Below, in pieces: positions 1-10,987 of a DNA stretch of 64,000 nt. The DNA is from Cristatella mucedo (Eukaryota > Bryozoa > Phylactolaemata > Cristatellidae), in assembly GCA_009760855.2 (NCBI GenBank), contig WPIO01000216.1, positions 155,001 to 219,000 on the forward strand, given 5' to 3'. Numbering within the stretch: position 1 is the stretch's first letter; every line of letters starts with the position of its first letter. Below the pieces are notes generated by a model. The model saw only the letters and a list, made by a program, of their open reading frames with translations, made no database searches and was not told the DNA's origin. The position numbers and the translations under genes are program-made.

Positions 1-850
1 TCAAGGGCACACAATTCAAATACCTTATTCTATGCTTGACGCGGAAAGTTCTATTTTAGAGACTACCTCTACAGCTAGCAAGCCTAATAGCTGTCTAGGA
101 TAAGCGACCTCTTACTGAAGTGGCATGCCAAAGATCTTAGCATCTCCTAGGCTCTATTTAGGCTGTAACCGAGGCCCTCAGTGATGAGCCCAACCAAAAA
201 AAGCCTTATGTTGCTGCAATTAAGGATGAGTCGATCTGTTAATCCAAGAAATTTGCTCCAGTTTCTTCCTTCTCAATGAGCTGAGGTAGCTTCCAAATAA
301 TCAACGTATATTGAGCAAAACTGACACTCCGCCGTCCGAGCCATTTTGCACATCTTTCCTACACAAGTGACTGCTACACTCTTTCAGCAATTCCTACTCT
401 CGGTCCATTAATGAAAAACTTAATCGCTGACACAATTTTCGTCGGAAGATATTTCTTGCTGGTTCGATACCGTGGAGTGCCCTTTCCATTCGTCATGTGC
501 TGCTGCTATTTTACAGCTTACTTCTTGACCGAACTCCTGAATCTGGTACTACTTGCATCTTTTATTTGCTTTGAGAGGGGAAGTCAATTGGCTACCGTGC
601 GCTCATTTAAAGCTGCTTAAGCTTTCGGTGTGCTTTATAAATCCTTCTGATGTTCAATCCAAGAACATATCTATATATACAAAACCAACATAAGAAATCA
701 GACAGCTATCTTAGGTGGCTTTTGTTGGTCGGAGAAACGTTTAGTCCGTTTCTCACGTCTTTACACTTTAGCTGTGAGACGAAGATGATTTCTATTTTAT
801 TGGACCAGTTGTCCAGCGGACAATAACCTTAGCACGTCTGAGCCAGACGA
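1..850. other. unassigned flank, no gene seen
   Basis: Ordinary composition with short interrupted frames only. The longest open frame (411-620, plus) has no splice signals or recognisable domain and looks like chance. I see no repeat family shared with the rest of the window. Confidence 0.5.
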
Positions 851-1184
851 GGTTATTGGCCTCTCTTGCTTCCCGGCCAACGTCCGAAGTTATGACTGAA
901 GACGCGAAGGACAACACCCGGGCAGGTGTTCCACGAAGTTACGTCACGAGCAAGTCGGCATGAATATCTTTGTACCCCAGCATGAATAGCAGGCGATTTT
1001 AGGTCGCAGGGGAAGTCGGCTAGAGCCGAGCAATTTGAAAAGCACAATGCAGTGCCTACCGCCACCGTGACATATCTGACAGTTGGAGCGATTTCTCAAT
1101 GCGATCGGTCTCATCGCCGCAGCTCGTAGCAAACCCGGTATGCCAATGCGTCTTGGATTGTCAACACCCATCGGCGTCTGGGTG

Positions 1185-1238
1185 CTCCATCCTAGTAGCT
1201 AGCGGGGTGCTCCATCCTGGCAGCTCCATCCTAGTAGC
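1185..1238. repeat. short tandem CTCCATCC repeat next to LRR gene stop
   Basis: Three partial copies of a unit beginning GCTCCATCCT lie within about 55 bp; two of them continue AGTAGC. The array overlaps the stop codon of the predicted last exon of the minus-strand LRR gene, so slippage here could move the end of the protein. Confidence 0.6.
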
Positions 1239-1445
1239 AACGAGTGAATCGTGGCAGCTCCACATCCGGCGGAGCCGTGGCACCGTGTGCGAAAATCCCA
1301 ACGACGCAGGACAGCTCGCCGCCCATCAAGTATAGGGCCGCGGCACCTTCGCTGTCCGACGCGATCGCCCTGTACTTGTAGCTGTCCGCCATGAAAAGTC
1401 GAATCGCTTCGCCCTCGACCGAGCTGGCACCGCTCGGCTTGCCTG
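1231..1445 (-). CDS. predicted last exon of LRR protein gene (exon 3)
   Basis: Minus-strand exon of 215 nt: two bases completing a split codon, then 71 codons including a TAG stop at 1231-1233. The acceptor is a TTGCAG at 1446-1451, preceded by a moderately pyrimidine-rich stretch, and its phase fits the phase-1 donor of exon 2. The frame is GC-rich at third positions and encodes a coherent segment with MADSYKYR and GGELSCVVG, ending FTRCY. No membrane segment or known domain is recognised, so the model predicts a secreted protein. An alternative acceptor at 1511-1512 would also keep phase but would make a 46-nt intron. No clear AATAAA is visible just downstream. Confidence 0.45.
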
Positions 1446-1557
1446 CTGCAACTAGCGTGCGAGCCGACGGTTGCACAGCGACGCCGCCGCGCTCGCCTCG
1501 ACCCTGAAGAGCTGCTGCATAGCTCCCACCGCCGCGCCGCACCCGCCACCGACTTAC

Positions 1558-1810
1558 CCGGGCCGCCGCCGGGGCAGTAGAATACGACCGTCGCATTCGT
1601 CTTGTATTGGCACGTGAGCGACGTGCCGCGAGGCTGTCCGATGGCGTTCCTCCGCAGCTCGCAGGCGGCCACTTCCGAGTCCACCGCAACCGGATCGGCG
1701 CCTGCCGGCGCCGCCGCCGCTGGAAGCTCCAGCTCGGTGCTGGCGAGTCGGGCGCGAGCTCGCTTCGACAGAGCCGCCTCCAGCGCTGCCGCTTGCCAAC
1801 GACCGGAAGC
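1558..1810 (-). CDS. predicted internal exon of LRR protein gene (exon 2)
   Basis: Minus-strand exon of 253 nt bounded by a strong acceptor (CGCCTCTGCAG, 1811-1821) and a consensus donor (G|GTAAGT, donor at 1552-1557). It starts in phase 0, matching the phase-0 donor of the LRR exon at 6572, and ends in phase 1. The 84 codons include an Ala-rich stretch and then LTCQYKTNATVVFYCPGG, with two cysteines and an N-glycosylation site (NAT). That could be part of a small disulfide-bonded or Ig-like domain, but the assignment is weak. Further exons may lie in the 4.8 kb between this exon and the LRR exon. Confidence 0.55.
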
Positions 1811-2620
1811 CTGCAGAGGCGATCGAGAGACACGCTCGCCGCGCCTCCAATCGCTTCAGCGGCAGGCTGAATTTTTGAGTCTAGCCGTGCCGCAGCGGCA
1901 GCGCGTCATCACCCGACGCGCTGCCCGCGAGATGCCGGCGTCGTCGGCCGTCGCCGGCGCGGCGAGCGCCGCCAAGAGGAAGTCTGGAGGCCCACGTGAC
2001 TCGTTCAACAGTGGCGGTGGTTGCGAGCGCCAGTCGGCAATAGTGCGACACAGGCCGCGACGGCGTCGGCAAAGACGCCAGGAAGCGAGTCGCTAGTAGA
2101 GCCGGAGCTAGTAGAGCCAAGCGGGCGGAAGCCGGAGCGGCGGACTCTGCTCCTCCCGCTTACGGTGAGCGAGCGTTACATGTCAGCCCCGGTGACCGCA
2201 TCAAATTCTGCTTACGTCCAGCTTCTACTAGCGGCTGCACTTGGCCTCATCAAATTCTCGTATTTAGACTGGGCCAATCTCCCGCAAATAGCCCTTCGCG
2301 CCTAAATTGCGCTTCAGTTGCGTCCTAGCTGGAGGAGAGCCCAAAGAATGCTCGACGCGGGAAAACAGCACGGCGCCGCGCCCAGCGGTCGAGCTTCCGG
2401 AAGCTGCGCTCGCCGCTTCGCGGCTAGCAGCTCCAGTATCTGCGGCAGCGGCGAGTTCTGACCACATCGGCCATCTTGAAATTTGCTTGGCGGAGTAGCC
2501 GCCGGATGTCGGCAGCGCTTCCACATACGGACTCGTAGCGCCGTGCGGGCAGCAGAAGGAGCTGATATTTTCCTCCAAGGTCAAGTTCCAGTGGCGGCGG
2601 ACGAGTCTTTCTCTCGGTGA
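1811..2620. other. CpG-rich segment inside predicted LRR gene intron
   Basis: GC- and CpG-rich DNA with overlapping open frames on both strands (for example minus 2264-2704). Frames of this sort are expected at this base composition. It could hide another exon of the LRR gene, but I found no donor/acceptor pair that closes a convincing reading frame. Confidence 0.4.
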
Positions 2621-3750
2621 CCGGCTTAGTATTACTTTATTGTTGTCATTATTATTATAATTCACTAAAGGTAATCCAAAGAAAATGTCGACGCAGCACG
2701 TCAATAATTTTATTCACCCGCGAGATGGCCGCCTGTTTGCCTCGTCCTTTTTCTAGGTTCGTAATTGATCACAATTAAACTACTACGTTGCCGCTTGGTT
2801 TTTTAGAGAAGTAAAATTTTCTGCCTAATCAATAACTCTCGGCCACTAGGGCAAAGTGTCGATGCTCACTGACTTCATTGGCGGCCGATAGATCTAGTTC
2901 ATCCTATTAAATAATTCATCCCTTTCCAATATCGCATAGGTTGCTGACTGTGTTTGACGTGCGGCTAAGCCAAGGCTCAGGTGATGCAGCCCACCAGGGG
3001 AGGCCTCGCTAATGACGCCGTAGACTTCTGGTGAGCACCGCCGGTCGTAGGACGCCGCGCAAGCGATGCCGTCGAATGTCTAACTGCGCGTGACTTTCGG
3101 ACACGCTTGACCGGCAAGCTCATTGGATACGACTACAAAAGACTCGAGAAATTCACGCTAATGAGTGACGTCGACAAAAAGAGTCTCCTTATGAAATTGC
3201 TTTGCATTGAGGTAAAAGCAGCACCATTTCGTCGGCCTCCCTCTAAGGTGGCGAAATGCGGTCACAAGTGCTAAGGGCAGCAGTTAAGTTTCTCGGGAGT
3301 AAAAGCTTATAAGCTATAGCCCTTGAGGAAATTGAAAGCAAATATTTGATCGCATAGCGTCTTGGGAGGAGGGGACTTTGTCCGCTCAGGGGGGCTGATG
3401 TACTCTTGCGCTAAGAACACCCATTGTGGGAAGTGGTCTGACTCAATGCAGCCAATGCATGTAACTCCGAGGCCTACTAACTGTGAGGCTCAGATAAGGG
3501 GATGTCTGCATTTAAATATCCACGTTGGAGTACCAAAGCAGTTAGTCAGTTATTACAGCTGCTAGTGGAGCAACATGGAGCGATATGGCTCTACTGCCAC
3601 CGGCATGAATTACGCCGTTGAATGAGTAGAGGATTTGTATTCCCACTTTATTTTACCTTTGCAACATTTTCTTACTTTCCGAAATTTAACAAACGCCAAA
3701 AGATGAAATATTCCTCGGACTACTTTGGTATATCAGGGTCAATTTCAGAG
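2621..3750. other. intronic sequence, no feature seen
   Basis: Non-repetitive DNA within the predicted long intron of the LRR gene. A short ATT-rich patch near 2640-2660 is the only low-complexity sequence. No coding frame with splice support. Confidence 0.4.
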
Positions 3751-3754
3751 ACAA

Positions 3755-3783
3755 GGAGAGAGAGCGATAGAGAGAGAGAGAGC

Positions 3784-3870
<87 letters not shown>

Positions 3871-3879
3871 TGAGAGAGG

Positions 3880-3925
<46 letters not shown>

Positions 3926-3965
3926 GAGAGGGAGAGAGTGAGAGAGGGGGAGCGAGAGAGAGCGG
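3755..3965. repeat. (GA)n microsatellite, about 210 bp
   Basis: Nearly uninterrupted GA dinucleotides with a few GGGA and GTGA variants. The open frames here (ER-repeat on plus, LS-repeat on minus) are artefacts of the repeat. As a polypurine-polypyrimidine mirror repeat it could adopt triplex (H-DNA) structure. Confidence 0.97.
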
Positions 3966-5040
3966 CAGAAAGGCTTAATGAGAAGAAATACATTATTATA
4001 AATACTAAATCTGTAGCAGAACAAACGTGCATCGCATTTTAGCAGGGAATCAGTCAGGGAATTCTTCGTGCAATAGCTCCAGCTAGCACCCTCACAACCG
4101 GTTGGCTTATGTTGGTTATGATAAAGAGAAAGTCATCGCGGAGGAAAATATCTCGAACGGCTAGCTGAGACGGCATTGCTTACGAGCCTACCGGACGAAT
4201 AGAAGAACACATATCAACTTTCAGCACTCTATATTGATTTAATTTTTGCTATGAGATCGTGTCTCACAGAATATTCATATCGAATCTATTAAACACGCAG
4301 AGACTGAATCTATTAAAACCCCGTGAACAGCTCTTCATTACTTAAGACCGCCACTCTACGCAGGTGTAGAAATCACCATGCTAACTCTGCTGCTCTAAAC
4401 GGGACATGAGGAGATAGCACTGAAACTTCCATGTGTTGAAGCTCGTCTTTATTCATTTGTAGATGTAGCCACTGCTACATTTGAGGCGGCTTCCCCCAGC
4501 TAGAAGAATTCAATCCTATCTCAATTTTCACTAAAATGTATTCAGTCTAATTGTTCATCAAATTGTTTCACCAAAACCGACTTTACCCCTTAAAGCACAA
4601 ATGCATCACTAGTTTCACGTGCAGGCTATCTGAGTGCATGGAAACTCACGGATTCTGTCAAGTAATACGAGGGAAATGGGCGGGCATGATTAATAGCCGA
4701 GGAACAGCTAGAGTAAATGACGGGAGGAGAATTCATCGACGCCACCAAATAAGTTCGCATGGAACCCGTGGCTTTCATAGTGTGAGTGTGTTGGAGAAGA
4801 CCCGGTCAGGGATTCGGCGCTGCTCGGTAGAGTTTAGGCGTACGCCCGCCTCCAGTAAGAAGGCTGACGAACATAACGCTCTTGTTAAGCGGAACAGCCA
4901 TCGGTTTTTCTGTCGCCGCCGGAAGGTTGAGAAGGAAGCCTATTCTGGTTAGAAATTAGAAAAGTGATGATCGTGGTGCCAAGGCTTTCCGCAGAGGCTG
5001 CTGCATGCCTGAACTGACGTTGCAAGGTACGTCCTTTCTT
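3966..5040. other. intronic sequence, no feature seen
   Basis: Mixed-composition DNA between the GA repeat and the retroelement remnants. The 133-codon plus frame at 4551-4952 has no homology I recognise and no splice context. Confidence 0.4.
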
Positions 5041-5092
5041 GTTCGGGCCCTCTATCTATATGGGTGGAACCCCAGCATAGACGCAGGTATTG
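5041..5092. mobile_element. short remnant resembling LTR internal repeat
   Basis: GTTCGGGC followed by a TCTAT...GGG...CCCAG-ATAGACG-AG pattern resembles the extra 41-bp segment of the tandem units in the LTR at 44242-45768 (for example 44986-45030). It abuts a LINE-B 3' fragment. The match is short and diverged. Confidence 0.3.
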
Positions 5093-5095
5093 CAA

Positions 5096-5235
5096 AGTAA
5101 TGTATCTCCGTCTGTTCCTCCACAAAGCCACAAAGACAATGTGGGTGTTACGCAGGGGAGTTTTGTGTAGCACACCGATAGCCTAAGCAGCTTTCGGCAC
5201 GCATTCGGTAGCCAACAGTATTCATCTCACCAAGT
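5096..5235 (-). mobile_element. LINE-B 3' end fragment
   Basis: Begins with the LINE-B terminal motif (TATCTCCGTCTG on plus) and continues through the shared GTGGGTGTTACGCAG and AGCAGCTTTCGG-type blocks seen at 26905, 54601 and 58246. Only the extreme 3' end of the element is present, as expected for a 5'-truncated insertion. It lies in the predicted long intron of the LRR gene. Confidence 0.8.
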
Positions 5236-6565
5236 GCCAGAAAGTTATTTAGACCTTAAGTCATGTTTAAGAGCTATCGAGTGGTATCGTGTGGTAATAA
5301 GACCAAACTAGACGGGCAGTGATATTGTGTGGCCAGCCGCCAATAGAGTTCGTTGAAATCCGCTACAAGACATTGAGACTCCACTCAATGCACGGAAATG
5401 AACTCATGAAGCTAGGTCACGTAGGATTGCATCTGAGACGCTCTAGGCGGCGGGGGCCTACTTATTGCATATTGGTGCTCCGAACCGCCAGTCGGGATTA
5501 GACGACGCGCATCTACTGCCATACAGCCCAGCTAAAATCTTCCTTCTCCCCTTCCTACGTTCGGTGAACCTTGCAACTAGTAGATTATTAGTACACTTTT
5601 CAGAGAATTTGGGTACCTTATGGCTCTGGAATCTCTAAGATATTTCTATTTAGTCCCCTCATTCCTCGCAGGATAAGCCCGCACTTCCGTTTCTGGCCAT
5701 TTCGTCTAGTATTAACCCACCCTCAAATCATATTTAGATGGTTCTTTTTAGTTCCCCAAGTACCCAAAGATGGGAAAGATTGTTGATCTTTCTTGCAGAG
5801 CAACTGTAAGTGAAACAAAAATACAAAATACTTCCCACTTCATGTACTCGGTTAATCTGCAAAATTGTTCGTGCGCTTATACATTCAACATTGAGGTTTG
5901 TTATCATTGATTCTCAGCTGATGCACTTTATTTCTAGCCCACGTGAGTGCCTTAAAATAGACAGAATTATCGTAAGACATTTCAAAATTCTATAGTATTA
6001 TGAAGGTAACTATAGTTGACAGGATTTTAGTTTCATCAGGAATAGTTGCAAAGCACCTGCCAGGTTTTCGCAGTGCACGCGTCCAGCTGATTACGCAATC
6101 GGTCCTGCTGCAATCGCCGCAGAAGTAGTTATCTAAGATCAATTGAGTGGGCAATGCGTGCAGAATATGCATGAATGTGAATTCATGTGTGCAGAATATG
6201 CCGCAGGGACTGAAACAATCTTCGCTTGAGGACAAGTGACGCGGAAACCTAATTTGAGACCAGTACATGCATAAATTAGGTCACTAACAAACACATCCTT
6301 GCTTTAGAAGAATGCAAAAGGCAAACGCGAATCCCTGCGACGCAGTGCACCTCAGCGTACACTATTCGTTGGGATGCTACGCTCGCTGCAAGGTCTAAAA
6401 AGTGAGACGTAAGCATGGCGAACGTTTAAAGCTGAGCCCTCATGGTGGCGCGCGCCGGTCCACCTTTCCGAATCCCGGTTTTCTGCGGTCTTTCAAAAGA
6501 TTCCAGCCTGGCTTCTACTAGACTTACTTTGAGCTGCTGCAGCGGGAGCGGAGCTGTGCAAAGCG
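5236..6565. other. intronic sequence, no feature seen
   Basis: Between the LINE-B fragment and the LRR exon donor. It becomes GC-rich from about 6330 onward. No supported coding frame or repeat. Confidence 0.4.
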
Positions 6566-6571
6566 ACTTAC

Positions 6572-7495
6572 CGCCGCCACTCGGCTGCGCCCATAGTCGC
6601 ACGTCTTCAGCGTCTGGCGATCGCGGTTGTTCTCCATGCATCCGCGGAACGTGCACAGGCAGCGGCCAGCCAACGACGCCGCGTTCGGCGCCGCGTTGGA
6701 CGCCGCACACCCGGCGAATGAGCGGCTTGCTCTGGCCTGCAGCCGCAATCGCCTTGCCTCGACACCAGCGCCGCCGCCGCCGCCGCCAGCCGAGCAGACC
6801 AGTGATCGGCTTCGCAGAGTCAAAGCGGCTAGGTCGGCGAGAGCCTCAAAGTCGCGGCGGTCGAGCGTCTCGAGTGGGTTCCCGTCGAGGCGGATCGTCT
6901 GCAGACGGGGCGAGCGCGCAAAAGCGCCCGGCGGCAGACGGCGTATGGCGTTCCGTCGGAGGTCGAGGTGGGAGAGCCGCGGAAAGCCGTCGCCGCGGGT
7001 CAGCATCCACTCGAGGCTGGCTGCGCCCAGCTGGTTGCCGCTGAGGTCTACGTACCGGATCTCGCTCAGGCGCGCGAGCGTCGCGGCACGAAGGAATCGG
7101 AGTTGGTTTTTCGAGAGCGTCAGGTCCTCAAGCGTCGCCGCCGCGGGTGCGAACGCACCCGGGTCGACGTCGGCTAGGCCGGTGAGCGTGATGTTGACGC
7201 TCGCCAATCTCGTTAGCCCAATGAGGGCGGATCCGCCGAGCGTGTTCAGCCCTGGCGATTCCTCAATTATGAGAGCGCTCACCTCGGCCAGGCTGCCGTA
7301 CGCAGCGAAGCGCGGAGCGTCCGGCCCGATGCGGTGTGAGGAGCAGCGGATCGTGTAGTGTGGGCAGTGGCGGCCCAGTGCCTTTGTGCAATAGCTCTCC
7401 TCGCCGCCTCCTACTTCTTCAGTAGCGGCTGAGGCGTCCAAGCAGCAGGCTGCGAGCAGGCTCACGGCGCTGAAGAAATGCGCCAGTTGTGCCAT
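6572..7495 (-). CDS. secreted leucine-rich-repeat protein, signal/LRR exon (exon 1)
   Basis: Minus-strand exon encoding residues 1-308. I chose the ATG at 7493-7495 because it starts a clear signal peptide (MAQLAHFFSAVSLLAACC, cleavage near 23); the frame stays open upstream to an ATG at 7606. An N-terminal cysteine cluster (C36, C44, C51) precedes leucine-rich repeats; the clearest LxxLxLxxNxL units are near 122-132, 146-156, 174-184 and 198-208. A C-terminal cysteine cluster follows (C234, C263, C279, C281, C286, C299). The exon ends at a perfect donor (GCG|GTAAGT, 6566-6571) in phase 0. The pattern around IIEESPGLNTL and GAFA is reminiscent of the LRR region of Trk-like receptors, but no kinase or membrane segment is seen, so the ligand and function are unknown. 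The exon is strikingly CpG-rich. Confidence 0.82.
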
Positions 7496-7499
7496 GCGC

Positions 7500-8250
7500 C
7501 GCGGCTGCCGCCGCCACCGCAGCAGCGAAGGCGCTTCGGCAGTCTCGGATCTCGCGGCGGGCCGCGATGGGGCGGCTCGTCGTGACGATGCGTCCAGACG
7601 TTGCATCAGGATGGTGCTTCGGGACGAGAGCGGCGCGAGAGCACTCCGTCGCTCACCTGATCTGGCTCGGATCGGCCGCCAGACGTGCCTTTAATGCTCT
7701 CTGCCTAGCTCGGAGTGGCGCGGCTCTCGCCGCTCCTGAAGGATTCCTCGAAATTTAAGTGGGCTGAAAGCTATCTGCGTTCGCTCACGATTCTATTAAA
7801 ACAAAATAAAAGCTGGACTGTTTTGCTTTGCCGCTGCTGTCTTCGTACACGATTAGTGACCTTGGCGGGTCACTTCGCCGAGGCGGAGGCCAGATGGAAA
7901 ACAGCTCTCTGTCGAGAGTGCAGTGGCCGCCGCCAGGCGCAACGGTGGCTAGAATGCGTTCGGGCTATTTCCCTAGCAGCCTACGGTACTCGGCTCGAGA
8001 ATCCACGCTGCCATCTCAGCGAAGGCTGCGACAGGTGTTCATGGCAATGCCCAGAAGATGCTCGACGTTGTCACTTCGGAACAGTTCCCGGCGGCCAGCC
8101 TCGTGCATTTGCTCGCAAGCTTATTGGCGAAATCGTGGCAAGAATGTGAAAGCTCGAAAGGCGAGTCACGAGAAGCCCGAATAAGCTGTATCGGCGCTTG
8201 GCCAGCATAACTCTGACGCTATAGCCTGTACTCTCAGTACAGTCGCAAGC
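7500..8250. promoter_or_regulatory. CpG-rich 5' flank of LRR gene (putative promoter/5' UTR)
   Basis: The GC- and CpG-rich composition of the LRR exon continues upstream of its start codon to about 8250. This is where the promoter and 5' leader of a minus-strand gene would lie. No TATA box or other core element can be assigned with confidence, and the open frames on plus are composition artefacts. Confidence 0.35.
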
Positions 8251-8739
8251 ACCCAGTTGATCGGTAGAGTTCGTATGGTCGCAACAGCGGCTCTCAGGTG
8301 CTGCAGTTGGCCGCAGTACGGCTCAGCTGGCCGCCAATGCAGTCAGCCGCATGTCACATGACCCCAGCTTTGCGTCGCTTCTTGCCATGCGTTTTCTGGT
8401 GGACGTTATGGTATGAACGCTGAGTCATGTAGCTAGCAAGAGCCACCGGCTTTTCAGGAGAGATTTGATTTATGAGCGTCAAGGCACGGAGCTATCAGAG
8501 ACCACGGCGATGTCAGCAGCTTCAGTATGTTGAAGTGTGCCTTGATTAAACAATCCAGGGAGAAATATCAGTTGTATACGAATGCCTCTCATTGAATTCT
8601 TATTCCGTCCGGGACATCGTGAAGCTCAGCCCCAACTCTCAGAAGAACTCCAAGAGTTTCATTTTGTATACAACACTAAGACATCATGCAATATTATTTG
8701 GATATTAGAGTCCTAATATAAATATATATTAAGCATTTT

Positions 8740-9010
8740 TATAGTATAAATAGAAATGAATTATTCCAGAAAGGGCAATTCGTTTGCAGTGGAGGAGAAT
8801 ATATTTCTCCAACATCTATTATTAATTACAAGTCATCTTTAGAAAAATTAGGAAGTGAAATCACACAAACTTCAGAAGTGATTTCGGAACCATTCCATAG
8901 TAGAAAAAATATTGGCTCCTGTTTGGCTTCATGTTCACTTGCTAGGAGTTTATTGAAAGAAAATGTCATATCAATACTTAAAAGGTTTTATTATATTTAG
9001 AGAACATGAA
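8740..9010 (+). pseudogene. degraded AT-rich coding fragment of island
   Basis: A plus-strand frame of roughly 80 codons without recognised domains, with a KGQFVCSGGEYISPTS-like segment. Its composition matches the other island fragments. The product is unknown. Confidence 0.25.
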
Positions 9011-9332
9011 TTAGCTACTAATCATTCCTTGTTAAGTATTAACAATGCAATTATCCATATATGCTCTGTAATTTTCATTAATTAAAATCCAGATACGTTC
9101 TTAACTTCTATGCTAGACAAAACAGATTTAGTTAGCAATTTTCCCAAAGGTTTTGAACTTGTTGATGATGAAACTTTTAACATTGATTTACAGAATGCCA
9201 CATTTTTTTTCACGCATCCTTAAGCTTATTGGTTCTCTTAATGGCATCGTAGAATAATTAAAATAGTGCGTGAGAATAAGCTAAATAAAAATAGAAGTTA
9301 ATAAATTTAATAAACGTTTAACTTACTTCTTA

Positions 9333-9650
9333 ATGTTAGATAGAATTTTTAGAAGCAAACCTATTTTTATTCTCTGGCAAGATCATTTTCCTAACACAAA
9401 GCTTGAAACAGTTCCCATAAACTTACTAATGCTTTATCAAACCCCTATAGCTTTTGGAGTATACATTCCTAGTACATGTATTCAATCGTTTCCTAATATA
9501 ACTTATGTAGTTTCGAATGTTTCAGCATTATCTGCAATGATGGTAGCAGTAGAGGCTGTATTTGCCAAAATTGAAAAACGCAAAATATTGACTCTACAAT
9601 CAAATTCAAAATTTATTACAAACATGAAAAGTGCTTTGTCCGAAAAGTAA
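9333..9650 (+). CDS. hypothetical 105-residue ORF in Polinton-like island
   Basis: One of the longest open frames in the AT-rich island, starting MLDRIFRSKPIF and ending MKSALSEK. It contains a hydrophobic central stretch (IAFGVYIPS, SALSAMMVAVEAVF). A frame this long is notable at this AT content, where stops are frequent. No domain recognised; it could be a remnant of a structural or accessory gene of the element. Confidence 0.35.
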   Translation: MLDRIFRSKPIFILWQDHFPNTKLETVPINLLMLYQTPIAFGVYIPSTCIQSFPNITYVVSNVSALSAMMVAVEAVFAKIEKRKILTLQSNSKFITNMKSALSEK

Positions 9651-9799
9651 TTAAAAACAAGAGTTTGAAGATCTTATAATGGTATGTTTACCAAAATAAA
9701 CTATACCTGTTCAATTACTTGTAGTTCTTCTCTAACAAAACTTTTTTTTAAACATTTACTCAAAAGTAAACCGGTTGGTCTTTCATTACCATTATTATA

Positions 9800-10495
9800 A
9801 CAACAATATGGTTCGTTAAACTCCATATTGGATCTGTAGCTCTTCTCTTTTTATCTTCACCTTCACCTGGTTATAGTAAGTATCCAACAGTTGTTCCTGG
9901 TTCTAATAACTCTTTATGTTCTCCTACTTTTCTATGGCATACTGGTTTTTTTATTTTACCGTGTCTTTTTATGGCTTTAGCAGGCTCTTCACCAATTGAG
10001 CTTGTAACGTTATTGTTAAAACAATCTATAATCTTAGATACATTATCAATCTATCATTTTTTCTAACAAAATCTTCTTTATTAAGACTTTAAAATTAATT
10101 TTCATACTGTGCAATACAAGCTCTTTCTGCTATTGTTCGATTTTTTTCAACTAAGGTAACACTCTTCTTGTTTGTAGCTTCTATTACACGCATTTCTTTT
10201 TTATTCATTTCTTTCTTGAACTCTTCTTTAGATTTTGATCCAGGATCTGCTGTCATTTTCTGTGGCATTTCTAAAGGACCTTTTGAGTAAATGTCAATTT
10301 ATGCTCGTGTTACTCCTTCTGATGACTTGGTTTTAAGTGTCCTCCAGTCTTTATATCTACTAGCAACAACAATATAAGTTAAAACATATTTGTATCCAGA
10401 ATCAGTTGGCATATATAGTATATCGGCTTGGTGAATTTCATTAGCGAATACTGTGACAAAAAACCTTTCGACTTTCTTTTGGCCTTGGTTTAAAC
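9800..10495 (-). pseudogene. retroviral-type (rve) integrase remnant, Polinton-like
   Basis: The minus-strand frame carries the DDE core in one register. The first aspartate is in a QAD motif (10422-10424), the second in an ADPG motif (10245-10247), and the glutamate in a VEKNRT motif (10146-10148); D-to-E spacing is 33 codons, near the DD35E family norm. The preceding hydrophobic strand YKYVLTYIVVASRY matches the usual core. Further along, in another frame, come FNNNVTSSIG and an EPG...RRATDPIWSL segment (about 9815-9885) typical of Polinton/Maverick integrase C-termini. An in-frame stop near 10305 and at least one frameshift show that it is dead. Integrases of this type insert the parent element's DNA into the host genome. 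Confidence 0.72.
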
Positions 10496-10566
10496 ACTTG
10501 GTTTATAGCTGAATCAGGATTAAACTTTCGTTCTTATTTTTTTCTTAGAGTTGTAAATATCATTCT

Positions 10567-10740
10567 ATAGAAATGGAAGTAATTTGTAAGATTTGTTCAG
10601 AGATTATGACAGAACTTGAATATTTAGATTGAGGTCATCCTGCCTGTAAACAAGTTACAAGAAGTTCACAGTTAAAATATAAAGTTGGCTGTGACCTCCG
10701 TGATCTAGATTGCACTGAACAGAATTTGACTTAGGAATAC
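10567..10740 (+). pseudogene. cysteine-rich fragment of island
   Basis: A plus-strand frame with ICKICSE near its start and further cysteines and a histidine (GHPACKQ, GCDLRDLDC), interrupted by stops. It looks like a remnant zinc-binding domain. It lies beside the integrase but on the opposite strand, so it is not simply the integrase N-terminus. Confidence 0.3.
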
Positions 10741-10987
10741 TACAAGACAACAAAGTAATGATATATGCCGATTGTCAATGTGCTATTAATAAGTATTCCA
10801 ATGAAAACATAGCAAATTGTCTTGCAACAAAACACTTTAATAAAGGTGTTCGGAGATATCATGTCTTCATCATTATTCATGTCATGAGGCTATTTGTGTT
10901 ATTTAAAAAATGCTTCCATTTGGAAAAAGTCAGCGCAAATCAACAAAATTAAAAGAACTTATTGTTTTATTGGTTCATTTATACTTC

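Noticed and set aside
1199-2305. Many overlapping frames in the GC-rich block
   Set aside because: High GC lowers stop frequency on all frames; only the frame segments bounded by consensus splice sites were kept.
3622-4032. Open frames with Glu-Arg or Leu-Ser repeats
   Set aside because: Direct translation of the (GA)n microsatellite; the same applies to 14048-14299, 16210-16506, 28643-29046, 40178-40974 and 48134-48458.
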